Shown here: piece after piece, positions 55,911 to 64,000 of the stretch
Layout: every line of letters starts with the position of its first letter
Position numbering within the stretch: the stretch's first letter is position 1
Source: DAHVFK01 sp035310985
Lineage (GTDB): Bacteria > Pseudomonadota > Gammaproteobacteria > Burkholderiales > SG8-39
Length of the DNA stretch: 64,000 bases
NCBI GenBank assembly: GCA_035310985.1
Contig: DATGDH010000163.1
Span: 6,736 to 70,735, forward strand
Direction of reading: 5' to 3'
The notes under the pieces: generated by a model
Databases searched by the model: none
Told to the model about the DNA's origin: nothing
What the model saw: only the letters and a program-made list of their open reading frames with translations
Translations under genes and position numbers: made by a program

Positions 55911-56660
55911 CTACAGTCCGAGGTAGCCGGCCCGCAGGGTCTCGTCACCCATCAGCTGGGCCGCGCTACCCGCGCCGATCACGCGTCCCTGCGAAAGGAC
56001 GTAGCTGCGCGCGGCCATCTTGAACACCTGTCCCACCTCCTGCTCTACCAGCAGCACCGCGACGCCGTCGGCGTGGATGCGCGCGATGGCCGCGAACAGC
56101 TCTTCCCGAATGCGCGGCGCGAGCCCGAGCGAGGGCTCGTCGATCGCCAGGAGCTTGGCCTCGAACATCAGCGCGCGCGCGGTGGCGAGCATCTGCTGCT
56201 CGCCGCCCGAGAGCGTTCCCGCGACCTGCTCCTTGCGCTCGGCGAGACGCGGGAAGAGCGCGAAGCAACGCTCGAGCTGCCGTGCGGTGGAGGCGGTGTC
56301 GCGCGACAGGTACGCGCCTGCAAGCAGGTTCTCGAGCACCGTGAGCTCGCGGAACGGCCGGCGCCGCTCAGGGCAATGCACCAGTCCGCGCCGCCGAATC
56401 TCGTGCGCCGGGAGCTGGTCGATGCGCTCGCCTGCGAAGCGCACTTCGCCTTCGAGCGCGATCTCTCCTGCGGTACCCCGCTTCATGCGCTGCTCGAAGC
56501 GAACGAGGCCCGATATGGCGCGCAGCAGGGTGGATTTGCCCGCACCGTTCGGCCCGACGACCCCGACGAACTCGCGTTCGGCGCTCTGCAGCGAGACGCC
56601 ATTCAGGATCACCGCCTTGTCGTAGCGGACGGCGAGATCGCGTACCTCAAGCAGCAGCAT
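55911..56660 (-). CDS. livF: Branched-chain amino-acid ABC transporter ATP-binding protein LivF
   Basis: ATPase of 249 aa. Walker A is VGPNGAGKSTLLRAI, signature LSGGEQQMLATARAL and Walker B LLAIDEPSLGLAP, followed by VLLVEQEVGQ. The C-terminal YVLSQGRVIGAGSAAQLM is LivF-like. It overlaps livG by 14 bases. There is no permease or binding protein next to it on this strand; the matching livHM genes lie 8 kb upstream on the other strand. Confidence 0.92.
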   Translation of the reverse strand: MLLLEVRDLAVRYDKAVILNGVSLQSAEREFVGVVGPNGAGKSTLLRAISGLVRFEQRMKRGTAGEIALEGEVRFAGERIDQLPAHEIRRRGLVHCPERRRPFRELTVLENLLAGAYLSRDTASTARQLERCFALFPRLAERKEQVAGTLSGGEQQMLATARALMFEAKLLAIDEPSLGLAPRIREELFAAIARIHADGVAVLLVEQEVGQVFKMAARSYVLSQGRVIGAGSAAQLMGDETLRAGYLGL

Positions 56661-57420
56661 GCCCGGATCCCAGGTAGGCTTCGATCACCTTCGGATTCTT
56701 GACCACTTCCGCGGGCGTCCCATCCGCGATGATCGCGCCGTAGTTGACGACGATCACGCGGTCGACGATCGCCATCAGTTCCTTGAGCTTGTGCTCGACC
56801 ATGAGCACGGCCGGACCTTCCGAATGCAGCCGGCCGAAGCGCCCTCCCTTGTGCAGCCGCCGTATCGATTTCGCCAGCAGCTCCGACTCGGCGGGGTTCA
56901 GGCCCCCGAGCGGCTCGTCGAGCAGCAGCAGGTCGGGCTCGGTGGCGATCGCGCGCGCAACTTCGAGGCGCTTGAGGTCTCCCTGCGACAGCGCGGAAGC
57001 CGGCTCGAGCGCCATGTCGGAGATGCCGACGAATTCGAGCGCGTCCATGGCCTTCGCTTCGACCTTCTTGACCCATTCGCCGCGGCTCCTCGCGCGCGGC
57101 GCCAAGAGCGGCACCATGACATTGGCGATGATCGGCAGGTGGCGAAACGGGCGGGTATTCTGGAACGTTCCCGCGATGCCGCGGTTAACCACCTCCCACG
57201 GACGCAGCGCGGTGATGTCCTCCCCATTGAACTCGATGCGGCCGGCATCGGGACGCAGGATCTTGGTGACGAGACGCAGCAGCGTGGTCTTGCCCGCGCC
57301 GTTGGGTCCGATCAATCCGACGATCTGATCGCGCCGCAGCGCGAACCCGACGTCGTCCACCGCGGTCAGCCCGCCAAAGCGCTTGCTGAGGTGCTCTACC
57401 GAAAAAAACGAAGCGGCCAT
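56647..57420 (-). CDS. livG: Branched-chain amino-acid ABC transporter ATP-binding protein LivG
   Basis: ATPase of 257 aa. Walker A is IGPNGAGKTTLLRLV, Walker B LLLLDEPLGGLNP, and the signature is the unusual LSQGDLKRLEVARA. An extra loop (HKGGRFGRLHSEG, near residue 195) precedes the switch strand VLMVEHKLKE. ATG 57420 is preferred over an upstream GTG or ATG. It should pair with LivF and with the LivHM permease encoded at 46.6-48.5 kb. Confidence 0.9.
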   Translation of the reverse strand: MAASFFSVEHLSKRFGGLTAVDDVGFALRRDQIVGLIGPNGAGKTTLLRLVTKILRPDAGRIEFNGEDITALRPWEVVNRGIAGTFQNTRPFRHLPIIANVMVPLLAPRARSRGEWVKKVEAKAMDALEFVGISDMALEPASALSQGDLKRLEVARAIATEPDLLLLDEPLGGLNPAESELLAKSIRRLHKGGRFGRLHSEGPAVLMVEHKLKELMAIVDRVIVVNYGAIIADGTPAEVVKNPKVIEAYLGSGHAAA

Positions 57421-57520
57421 GCAAAGAGTTGCGCCGGTTTTATCAGCCGGTCCGATGTTAGCCGAAATGTCGTATTTTGCAGCCGGACCTGGCATACATT
57501 AGCGCTGCTTTCCCGCGCCA

Positions 57521-58345
57521 ATGCAAGCCAAGAGAACGAAGCCCGCAGCGGACGAAGACGCGCTTCTGGACGAGGCGCATCGGGACTTCGTCGGCTGGCA
57601 GCAACCCAAGCAGCGCCTGCGCGAGGCGCTCGTCAAGAACGAGCTACAGCTCTACGCGCAGCCGATACTCGCCCTGGCGCAGAATCGCTTCGCCATGGCC
57701 GAGGTTCTGGTGCGGCTGCGCGAGGAGGAGGCCAAGTTGCTACCGCCCGGAGACTTTTTGCCGGCCTTCGAGCATTACCGCATGATGCCGGAGCTCGACC
57801 GCTGGGTCGTGAGCCGCATCGTGCAGCGCCTCGCGCGGCGGCCGCAGGGCGCGTTACGACGCTTCAACATCAACGTCGCGAGCCAGACGCTGGGACGCAC
57901 CGACGTGCCCGGCTTCGTGCTCGAGAATCTCCTGCACGCGAATGTGCGCCCTGACGCGCTGTGCTTCGAGATCGATGAGAGCGACGTGCTGGCACGTCCG
58001 GTCGCTGTCGCAGGCTTCGCTGCGGCGGTGCGCAGCCTCGGCTGCAAGATCGCGGTGGACGGATTTGGCTATCGCGCCACTTCCTTCGCGCCGCTCAAGA
58101 CCATGCGCGTGGATTACATCAAGGTCGACGGGTCGATCACGCGCAACATCTTGCGCAGCGAGCATGCTCTGAACAAGCTGCGGACCATCCTGCGCGTGGG
58201 CAAGGCGATCAACGCGGGCGTCGTCGCCGAATTCGTCGAGGAAAAGGACGTGCTGCACAAGCTGCGCGAGCTCGGCGTCAACTACGCACAGGGCTTCGGT
58301 ATCGCCCGGCCCGCGCCGATCGACGAGCTACCGACCGGTCGCTGA
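57521..58345 (+). CDS. EAL-domain protein, probably with altered active site
   Basis: Cytoplasmic protein of 274 aa consisting of one EAL (cyclic-di-GMP phosphodiesterase) domain. The signature is EVLVRL (residues 61-66) where active enzymes often have EALxR. The usual metal-binding DDFG is VDGFG, leaving Asp180 but replacing the second Asp by Gly181. Other expected residues are present: Asn in NINVAS, Glu in EIDESD, Lys in YIKVDG, Glu in AEFVEE and Gln in YAQGFG. It may be a cyclic-di-GMP binder with weak or no hydrolysis. Divergent from livG. Confidence 0.85.
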   Translation: MQAKRTKPAADEDALLDEAHRDFVGWQQPKQRLREALVKNELQLYAQPILALAQNRFAMAEVLVRLREEEAKLLPPGDFLPAFEHYRMMPELDRWVVSRIVQRLARRPQGALRRFNINVASQTLGRTDVPGFVLENLLHANVRPDALCFEIDESDVLARPVAVAGFAAAVRSLGCKIAVDGFGYRATSFAPLKTMRVDYIKVDGSITRNILRSEHALNKLRTILRVGKAINAGVVAEFVEEKDVLHKLRELGVNYAQGFGIARPAPIDELPTGR

Positions 58346-58358
58346 CCTGGGCGCCGCC

Positions 58359-60068
58359 TCAGTGCGCTGCGCTCTCGTCGCGCAGCTCGCGACGCGATAC
58401 CTTGCCGACGTCGGTTTTGGGAAGCTCGCCGCGGAATTCGACCACCTGCGGAACCTTGAATTCCGCGAGCCGGCCACGGCAGTAGGTCTTGATGTCCTCT
58501 TCGGTCAGCTTGCCGCGTGCGTCGCCTTGCAGCACGACGATCGCCTTGATCAGCTGCCCAACCGCCGGGTCGGGGACGCCAATCACGCCGGCGGCCTTCA
58601 CTTGCGGATGCGAATACAGCACGTCCTCGACGTCCTTGGCGAAGATCGAGTAACCCTTGTACTTGATGAGATCCTTCGAGCGGTCATAGAAGTGAAAGTA
58701 CCCTTCCTCGTCCATGCGCACGATGTCGCCGGTGCGTAGCCAGCGCATGCCTTCGCGCTCGACGAACACCTGCGCCGTCTCCTCCGGGCGCTGCCAGTAG
58801 CCCGCCATCAAGTTGGGCCCGCTCAGCACGAGTTCTCCCGTCTCGCCCCCCGGGACGAACTGCATCGTCTCCGGGTTCAGGACCGCGGCGAGCATGTTCG
58901 GCACCGGGCAACCGAACGAACCGGTCTTCGGGCGATGCAGGGGATTGACGTGGCTGGTGGCGCAGGTCTCGGACAGGCCGTAGCCCTCGATGATGCTCGA
59001 GCCCGTGCGTCGCGCCCAGTCCTTCATGGTCGACTCGTGCAGCGTATCGGCGCCGGAGAGCACGAGCTTGAGGCGGCGCCAGTTCACCTTGTCGGTGTCC
59101 TTGTGGTCCTTGAGATATTCGAACAACGTTGGAACGCCGTAGAACACAGTCGCCTGGTAGCGTTCCATCGCCGCGAGAATCGCCTCGGTGTCGGGATTTG
59201 TGAACAGCACGAGCAGGTTTCCCTGCGTAATACCGTTCAGCATGATCACGACCTGGCCGTAGATGTGGAAGAAGGGCAGGAATGCCATGATCACTTCCTT
59301 GCCCTGCTCGAATCCCGGGAAAGCGGCCTGCGCCCCGGTTTGCGCGGCGATCAGGTTGTAATGCGTCAGCATCACCCCCTTCGGGTGGCCGGTGGTGCCG
59401 CCGGTGTAGGGTAGAGCCGCGATGTCGCGGCGCGGATCGATCTCGACGCGCGGCGGGCTCGCCGGATGCCGCGCGATCAGGTCCTGCAGCCAGTGCAGGT
59501 TCGGCGCGGAAGGGATGTCCGGCGATCCGAGGTTCATGTCGGAAAAGAGCCTGGCGAAGGGTCCCTTGCCGAACAGGCGCTTCAGCTTCGGCAGGTACTC
59601 GCCTACGTTTGTGAGCACGACGAAGTCGAGCGGCGCACCGCACTTCGCCACCTTGTCGTACAGAATGTCCTGGCACACGATCGCGCGCGCGCCGCTGTTC
59701 TCGAGCTGGTAGCGCACTTCGTGGCTCGTGTAGACCGGGCTGATAGGCGTGACCGTGGCGCCGCATTTGAGCGCGGCAAAGTAGGCGATGATGAACTGCG
59801 GGCTGTTCAGCAGGTAGAGCGCGACCCGGTCTCCCTTGCGCACGCCGAGGTCGGCCAGCGCGCAGGCGAATCGGTCGGTCGCCTCGCGCAACTCGCCGTA
59901 GCTGATGTCGCGACCGTAAAACACGACCGCGCGGCGCTGAGGTGCGCGCGCGGTCGCCCTGTCGAACGCCTGCGGAACCGATTCCGTCGGCACCTCGACG
60001 GTCGCCGGAACGCCTTCCTGATAATGGGCGAGCCACGGTCTTGCGAGATATTGCCCAAGCGCGTCCAT
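58359..60068 (-). CDS. Long-chain fatty-acid-CoA ligase
   Basis: ANL-family acyl-CoA synthetase of 569 aa. The ATP-binding loop is LPYTGGTTGHPKGVMLTH. EGYGLSETCATSH is the adenylate region, and the hinge and CoA-binding motif is YDRSKDLIKYKGYSIF. The catalytic Lys near the end is in LPKTDVGKVSRREL. It activates fatty acids for beta-oxidation or lipid synthesis; chain length is not readable. A -10-like TAGAAT and a ribosome site (GGAGGAG) precede ATG 60068. Confidence 0.92.
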   Translation of the reverse strand: MDALGQYLARPWLAHYQEGVPATVEVPTESVPQAFDRATARAPQRRAVVFYGRDISYGELREATDRFACALADLGVRKGDRVALYLLNSPQFIIAYFAALKCGATVTPISPVYTSHEVRYQLENSGARAIVCQDILYDKVAKCGAPLDFVVLTNVGEYLPKLKRLFGKGPFARLFSDMNLGSPDIPSAPNLHWLQDLIARHPASPPRVEIDPRRDIAALPYTGGTTGHPKGVMLTHYNLIAAQTGAQAAFPGFEQGKEVIMAFLPFFHIYGQVVIMLNGITQGNLLVLFTNPDTEAILAAMERYQATVFYGVPTLFEYLKDHKDTDKVNWRRLKLVLSGADTLHESTMKDWARRTGSSIIEGYGLSETCATSHVNPLHRPKTGSFGCPVPNMLAAVLNPETMQFVPGGETGELVLSGPNLMAGYWQRPEETAQVFVEREGMRWLRTGDIVRMDEEGYFHFYDRSKDLIKYKGYSIFAKDVEDVLYSHPQVKAAGVIGVPDPAVGQLIKAIVVLQGDARGKLTEEDIKTYCRGRLAEFKVPQVVEFRGELPKTDVGKVSRRELRDESAAH

Positions 60069-60085
60069 ATGCTCCTCCGTGGATC

Positions 60086-60091
60086 ATTCTA
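60086..60091 (-). promoter_or_regulatory. -10-like TAGAAT of the acyl-CoA ligase gene
   Basis: The minus strand reads TAGAAT (60091-60086), followed by GGAGGAG and ATG 60068. The leader would be only about 10 bases. It faces the divergent TAAAAT at 60108-60113. Confidence 0.35.
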
Positions 60092-60107
60092 GCCGCGATC
60101 CAGCCGC

Positions 60108-60113
60108 TAAAAT
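60108..60113 (+). promoter_or_regulatory. -10-like TAAAAT 7 bases before GTG 60121
   Basis: TAAAAT sits 7 bases before the GTG start of the DUF2946 gene, without a Shine-Dalgarno, so the mRNA may be leaderless. No clear -35 is present. Confidence 0.3.
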
Positions 60114-60120
60114 CGCGGGC

Positions 60121-60669
60121 GTGGACCCGTCGGTGATGCGCAGTCTCGCCAACTGGCCGGAGGTGCCGGCCGTATACGGCTGGCTCGCGCTCGATGCGCG
60201 CGGCAACTGGCTGTTGCGCAATCCGGCGAGCGATGCTTTCGAGCGCATCGGCAACGCCGCGCTGCGCGAGTTCATCGCGCGCAATTACGAGCGCGACTCG
60301 CGCGGGTGCTGGTATTTCCAGAACGGTCCGCAGCGTGTGTATGTGCGGCTAGCCTACACGCCGCTGGTATATCGGCTGAAAGACGACGCGCTCACCGACC
60401 ACTGCGGAAGAGGCGCCGGAGCGCCGCAGGGCGCCTGGCTGGACGAGCGCGGGCGGATCGTGCTGCTCGGGCTCGCGGGAGTCGGAGTGCTCGAGGACCG
60501 GGATCTGGCCGAAGCGAGCGAGCGTCTGGTAGACGAATCCGGCGCGCCGGCCGATTGCCTTGCGCGGGCGAGGTACTTCGAGTGCGCCGGCGCCCGAACG
60601 CCGCTCGGCAGCATCGCCAGCCGCGAAGTACCGGCCCGCTTCGGCTTTACCCCCGAACCGCTGCCATGA
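60121..60669 (+). CDS. DUF2946-family protein
   Basis: Cytoplasmic protein of 182 aa. SLANWPEVPAVYGWLALDA, GNWLLRN and GCWYFQNGPQRVYVRL match the betaproteobacterial DUF2946 family of unknown function. GTG 60121 is chosen by alignment to the usual start of the family; ATG 60136 and an upstream ATG at 60079 are alternatives. It stands between the acyl-CoA ligase and the str operon promoter, with 28 bases from its stop to the -35. Confidence 0.82.
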   Translation: MDPSVMRSLANWPEVPAVYGWLALDARGNWLLRNPASDAFERIGNAALREFIARNYERDSRGCWYFQNGPQRVYVRLAYTPLVYRLKDDALTDHCGRGAGAPQGAWLDERGRIVLLGLAGVGVLEDRDLAEASERLVDESGAPADCLARARYFECAGARTPLGSIASREVPARFGFTPEPLP

Positions 60670-60696
60670 GCGACGCTCGCGGGTTCTGCCGGATCC

Positions 60697-60726
60697 TTGA
60701 CGCTATGCAAAAAACCCCTTTATAAT
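60697..60726 (+). promoter_or_regulatory. Sigma-70 promoter of the str operon
   Basis: A near-consensus -35 TTGACG (60697-60702), an 18-base spacer and a consensus -10 TATAAT (60721-60726) lie 78 bases before rpsL. Transcription would start near 60733 and carry a hairpin leader. This strong promoter is what one expects for ribosomal protein genes that are not read through from rpoC. Confidence 0.75.
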
Positions 60727-60747
60727 CCGGCCTCTTTTTTGCACCTG

Positions 60748-60778
60748 GGGCGACAGCGGATGTCTTCCGCGGTCGCCC
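60748..60778 (+). promoter_or_regulatory. Leader hairpin of the rpsL mRNA
   Basis: GGGCGAC-A-GCGGA and TCCGC-G-GTCGCCC pair over 12 bp with one symmetric A/G mismatch and a 5-base loop (TGTCT). It lies in the leader between the promoter and the rpsL ribosome site. No T tract follows, so it is unlikely to be a terminator. A role in autoregulation or mRNA stability is possible. Confidence 0.6.
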
Positions 60779-60803
60779 GGTTCGTTTCTGGAAGCGGGAA
60801 AAG

Positions 60804-61184
60804 ATGCCTACTGTCAATCAGTTAGTCCGCGGCGTACGCATTGCGCGACGCCCGAAATCAAAGGTCCCGGCGCTTGCCGGATCACCGCAGAAGCGTGGAG
60901 TCTGCACGCGCGTGTACACCACCACGCCGAAGAAGCCGAACTCGGCGCTGCGCAAGGTCGCGAAGGTGCGCCTCACCAACGGCTTTGAGGTGATCGGCTA
61001 CATCGGCGGCGAAGGCCATAACCTGCAGGAGCACTCGGTCGTGCTGATTCGCGGGGGACGCGTGAAGGACCTGCCGGGCGTGCGCTATCACGTGGTGCGC
61101 GGCTCGCTGGACACGCAGGGCGTGAAGGACCGCAAACAGAGCCGCTCCAAGTACGGCGCCAAGCGCGCCAAACCTGCGGCTTGA
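60804..61184 (+). CDS. rpsL: 30S ribosomal protein S12
   Basis: Ribosomal protein S12 of 126 aa, at the decoding centre. Start MPTVNQLVRGVR is canonical. Lys43 (TPKKPNS) and Lys88 (RVKDLPGVRYH), the usual sites of streptomycin-resistance mutations, are both wild-type. First gene of the str operon; rpsG follows after 22 bases. Confidence 0.99.
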   Translation: MPTVNQLVRGVRIARRPKSKVPALAGSPQKRGVCTRVYTTTPKKPNSALRKVAKVRLTNGFEVIGYIGGEGHNLQEHSVVLIRGGRVKDLPGVRYHVVRGSLDTQGVKDRKQSRSKYGAKRAKPAA

Positions 61185-61206
61185 TTGAGTCGAGACAGAG
61201 GACAGC

Positions 61207-61677
61207 ATGCCCCGTCGCAGAGAAGTCCCGAAGCGCGAGATCCTGGCGGATCCGAAGTATCACAACATCGACGTTGCGAAGTTCGTCAACGTCCTGATGA
61301 CGCGCGGCAAGAAATCGGTCGCCGAGCGCATCGTCTACGGCGCCTTCGACTCAATCCGATCGAAGGGCAGCAAGGACCCTGTCGAGGTGTTCACCCAGGC
61401 GGTGCAGAACGTCAAGCCGCTGGTCGAGGTTAAGAGCCGCAGGGTCGGCGGTGCGAACTACCAGGTTCCGGTCGAAGTCCGGCCGGTGCGGCGCGTGGCT
61501 CTAGCGATGCGCTGGATCCGCGAGGCGGCCCAGAAGCGCGGCGAGAAGTCGATGACCGCGCGCCTGGCGGGCGAGCTGCAGGAGGCGGCAGAGGGACGCG
61601 GCGGGGCGATGAAAAAGCGCGAGGAAGTGCACCGCATGGCGGAGGCCAACAAGGCCTTCTCGCACTATCGGTTCTGA
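61207..61677 (+). CDS. rpsG: 30S ribosomal protein S7
   Basis: Ribosomal protein S7 of 156 aa, which nucleates the 30S head. MPRRREVPKREILADPK, FVNVLMTRGKKS and the C-terminal AEANKAFSHYRF are conserved. In E. coli S7 represses its own operon through the rpsL-rpsG gap. That gap is only 22 bases here, so any feedback site would need to lie elsewhere. Confidence 0.99.
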   Translation: MPRRREVPKREILADPKYHNIDVAKFVNVLMTRGKKSVAERIVYGAFDSIRSKGSKDPVEVFTQAVQNVKPLVEVKSRRVGGANYQVPVEVRPVRRVALAMRWIREAAQKRGEKSMTARLAGELQEAAEGRGGAMKKREEVHRMAEANKAFSHYRF

Positions 61678-61742
61678 GAGTTGGAATTGACGGTATCGGC
61701 CCCCATATAGGGGACCCGCAACGACATAGGATGGGCATTCAC

Positions 61743-63836
61743 GTGGCACGCAAGACTCCAATCGAGCGCTATCGCAACATAGGTATCAGCGCGCACATCG
61801 ATGCGGGCAAGACCACGACCACCGAGCGCATCCTGTTTTACACCGGCGTCAACCACAAGCTCGGCGAAGTGCACGATGGCACTGCGACCATGGACTGGAT
61901 GGAGCAGGAACAGGAGCGCGGCATCACCATCACCTCGGCTGCAACGACCTGCTTCTGGAAGGGCATGGACCTCACCTTCCCGGAGCACCGCATCAATATC
62001 ATCGACACCCCGGGACACGTCGATTTCACGATCGAAGTGGAGCGTTCGCTGCGCGTGCTCGATGGGGCGTGCATGGTGTACTGCGCGGTCGGCGGCGTGC
62101 AGCCGCAGTCGGAGACCGTATGGCGACAGGCGAACAAGTATCGCGTGCCGCGGCTCGCGTTCGTGAACAAGATGGACCGGGTCGGCGCCAACTTCTTCAA
62201 GGTCTACGACCAGATGAAGGCGCGTCTCAAGGGCAACCCGGTGCCCGTCCAGATTCCGATCGGGGCGGAGGACAAGTTCGAAGGCGTCGTCGACCTGGTC
62301 GCCATGCAGGCGATCTATTGGGACGAGGCGAGCCAGGGGATGAAGTTCGAGCGCAGGGAGATCCCTGCCGGCCTCCTCGGGCCGGCCAAGGAGTGGCGCG
62401 AAAAGATGGTCGAGGCCGCGGCCGAGGCGAACGAAGAGCTCATGAACAAGTATCTCGAGTCGGGCGAGCTCTCGGTCGAGGAGGTCAAGAAGGGGCTGCG
62501 TATCCGGACGATCAACAATGAGATCGTGCCGATGCTGTGCGGCTCGGCGTTCAAGAACAAGGGCGTGCAGGCGATGCTGGATGCGGTCGTCGAGTATCTT
62601 CCGTCGCCTGTCGACATCCCGCCGGTCAAGGGGCAGAAGGAGAACGGCGAGCCGGACGTGCGCAAGGCAGAAGATGCCGAGCCGTTCGCCGGTCTTGCGT
62701 TCAAGATCGCGACCGATCCGTACGTAGGTCAGCTCACGTTCATCCGCGTCTACTCGGGAGTGCTCAGCTCGGGCGACACGGTTTACACGTCGATACGCGG
62801 CAAGAAGGAGCGTGTCGGGCGTCTGCTCCAGATGCACGCCAACGAGCGCCAGGAAATCAAGGAAGTGCGCGCTGGCGATATCGCTGCCGCAGTGGGGATG
62901 AAGGAGGTCACCACCGGCGAGACGATTTGCGATGTCAACAAAGTGATCGTGCTGGAGAAGATGGAGTTCCCCGATCCCGTCATATCCCAGGCGGTGGAAC
63001 CCAAGACCAAGGCCGACCAGGAAAAGATGGGCGTGGCGCTCGGTCGCCTGGCACAGGAAGATCCTTCCTTCCGCGTGCATACGGACGAAGAATCGGGTCA
63101 GACCATCATTTCGGGCATGGGCGAGCTGCACCTGGAGATCCTGGTCGACCGCATGAAGCGCGAATTTGGCGTCGAAGCGTCGGTCGGCAAGCCGCAGGTC
63201 GCCTACCGCGAGACTCTGAGAAAGCCGGTCGAGCAACAGGGCAAGTTCGTCAAGCAGTCGGGCGGCCGCGGCCAATACGGCGACGTCTGGTTGCGTCTGG
63301 AGCCGCAGCCGGCGGCCAAGGGCTTCGAGTTCGTCGACGCGATCAAGGGCGGAACCGTCCCGCGCGAATTCATTCCTGCGGTCCAGAAGGGCGTGCAGGA
63401 GGCCCTGCAGGACGGGGTACTGGCCGGCTATCCGGTCGTGGATGTGAAGGTGACCTTGTTCGACGGCTCCTACCACGAGGTGGACTCGAATGAAAACGCC
63501 TTCAAGATGGCCGCGATCTTCGCGTTCAAGGATGGCATGCGCACGGCCTCACCTGTGTTGCTCGAGCCGGTGATGGCGGTCGAAGTGGAGACGCCGGAAG
63601 AGAAGATGGGCGACGTCATGGGCGATTTGTCGGCCCGGCGCGGCATCATCCAAGGCATGGACGACCTGCCAGGGGGCAAGGCGATCAAGGCCGAGGTGCC
63701 GCTGGGAGAGATGTTCGGATACTCGACCTCGTTGCGCTCGCTGACACAGGGCCGCGCAACGTACACGATGGAGTTTAAACACTATGCCGAAGCGCCGAAA
63801 AGCGTCGCGGAGGCTGTAATCAGCAGCAAGAAGTAA
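61743..63836 (+). CDS. fusA: Translation elongation factor G
   Basis: Ribosomal translocase GTPase of 697 aa. G1 is AHIDAGKTT, G3 DTPGHVDF and G4 NKMDR, followed by the usual domains II-V. GTG 61743 (VARKTPIERYRNIGI) is preferred because it matches the family N-terminus. An ATG 12 bases upstream (61731) would add four residues. Between rpsG and fusA there is a small CCCC/GGGG hairpin near 61703-61720. tuf starts 23 bases after the stop. Confidence 0.98.
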   Translation: MARKTPIERYRNIGISAHIDAGKTTTTERILFYTGVNHKLGEVHDGTATMDWMEQEQERGITITSAATTCFWKGMDLTFPEHRINIIDTPGHVDFTIEVERSLRVLDGACMVYCAVGGVQPQSETVWRQANKYRVPRLAFVNKMDRVGANFFKVYDQMKARLKGNPVPVQIPIGAEDKFEGVVDLVAMQAIYWDEASQGMKFERREIPAGLLGPAKEWREKMVEAAAEANEELMNKYLESGELSVEEVKKGLRIRTINNEIVPMLCGSAFKNKGVQAMLDAVVEYLPSPVDIPPVKGQKENGEPDVRKAEDAEPFAGLAFKIATDPYVGQLTFIRVYSGVLSSGDTVYTSIRGKKERVGRLLQMHANERQEIKEVRAGDIAAAVGMKEVTTGETICDVNKVIVLEKMEFPDPVISQAVEPKTKADQEKMGVALGRLAQEDPSFRVHTDEESGQTIISGMGELHLEILVDRMKREFGVEASVGKPQVAYRETLRKPVEQQGKFVKQSGGRGQYGDVWLRLEPQPAAKGFEFVDAIKGGTVPREFIPAVQKGVQEALQDGVLAGYPVVDVKVTLFDGSYHEVDSNENAFKMAAIFAFKDGMRTASPVLLEPVMAVEVETPEEKMGDVMGDLSARRGIIQGMDDLPGGKAIKAEVPLGEMFGYSTSLRSLTQGRATYTMEFKHYAEAPKSVAEAVISSKK

Positions 63837-63859
63837 CCACAAGACCCGGGGAAAGCGTC

Positions 63860-64000
<141 letters not shown>

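Overview
The window is a GC-rich (about two-thirds G+C by eye) chromosomal segment of a betaproteobacterium, probably in or near the Burkholderiales. The closest-looking protein families and local gene orders support this: uvrA-MFS-ssb-fmdB-DUF502-aspS-nudB-endonuclease-clsB, a gltIJKL operon, the str operon (rpsL-rpsG-fusA-tuf), a BPSS1780-type membrane protein, a DUF2946 protein, and an aspartyl-tRNA synthetase with non-discriminating features. I see no insertion sequence, prophage, CRISPR array, tRNA or rRNA gene. Coding density is very high. No stretch over 300 bases lacks a gene; the largest gap (2105-2367) appears to hold a small transcript.

Region 1 (1-13.4 kb): tyrS, an N-acyl-homoserine-lactonase-like hydrolase, a putative small RNA with its own promoter and terminator, a PatB-type C-S lyase, a ChaC-type gamma-glutamylcyclotransferase, and a cluster of TlpA-like thioredoxin, MIP18/DUF59 protein, polytopic membrane protein and GlcG-like heme-binding protein. 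A GlcD-type flavoprotein follows, then a forward run of periplasmic binding protein, CitE-like lyase, MFS permease, PaaI thioesterase, alpha/beta hydrolase and a lipoprotein aminopeptidase.

Region 2 (13.4-20.4 kb, minus strand): GST, gamma-glutamyltranspeptidase, zinc alcohol dehydrogenase, O-acetylhomoserine sulfhydrylase (metY), a small unknown protein, an alpha/beta hydrolase, an AraC regulator and a CoA-binding protein. With ChaC and PatB nearby this is a sulfur and glutathione neighbourhood.

Region 3 (20.4-34.5 kb): a NIPSNAP / esterase / acetolactate-synthase-like operon, a YkgJ protein, an ECF sigma factor trio (exported protein, sigma, membrane anti-sigma candidate), a 3-hydroxyisobutyrate-dehydrogenase-like enzyme, the glutamate/aspartate ABC transporter gltIJKL (with a strong promoter and an 11-bp hairpin after gltI), divergent acetoacetyl-CoA synthetase, a carboxylesterase and an SbmA/YddA-like ABC exporter.

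Region 4 (34.5-45.3 kb): uvrA, a divergent MFS permease, ssb, fmdB, a DUF502 protein, aspS, a secreted barnase-like RNase with a barstar-like inhibitor, nudB, an endonuclease/exonuclease/phosphatase protein and clsB.

Region 5 (45.3-57.4 kb): a branched-chain amino-acid (Liv) transporter split in two. The binding protein, LivH and a LivM with a zinc-ribbon tail lie on the plus strand. LivF and LivG lie on the minus strand beyond a seven-gene MoxR / DUF58 / DUF4350 / DUF4129-like / SpoIIM / RDD / BPSS1780 module.

Region 6 (57.5-64 kb): a divergent-motif EAL protein, a long-chain acyl-CoA ligase, a DUF2946 protein, and the str operon with its own sigma-70 promoter and leader hairpin. The operon is not preceded by rpoBC, and tuf runs off the window end.
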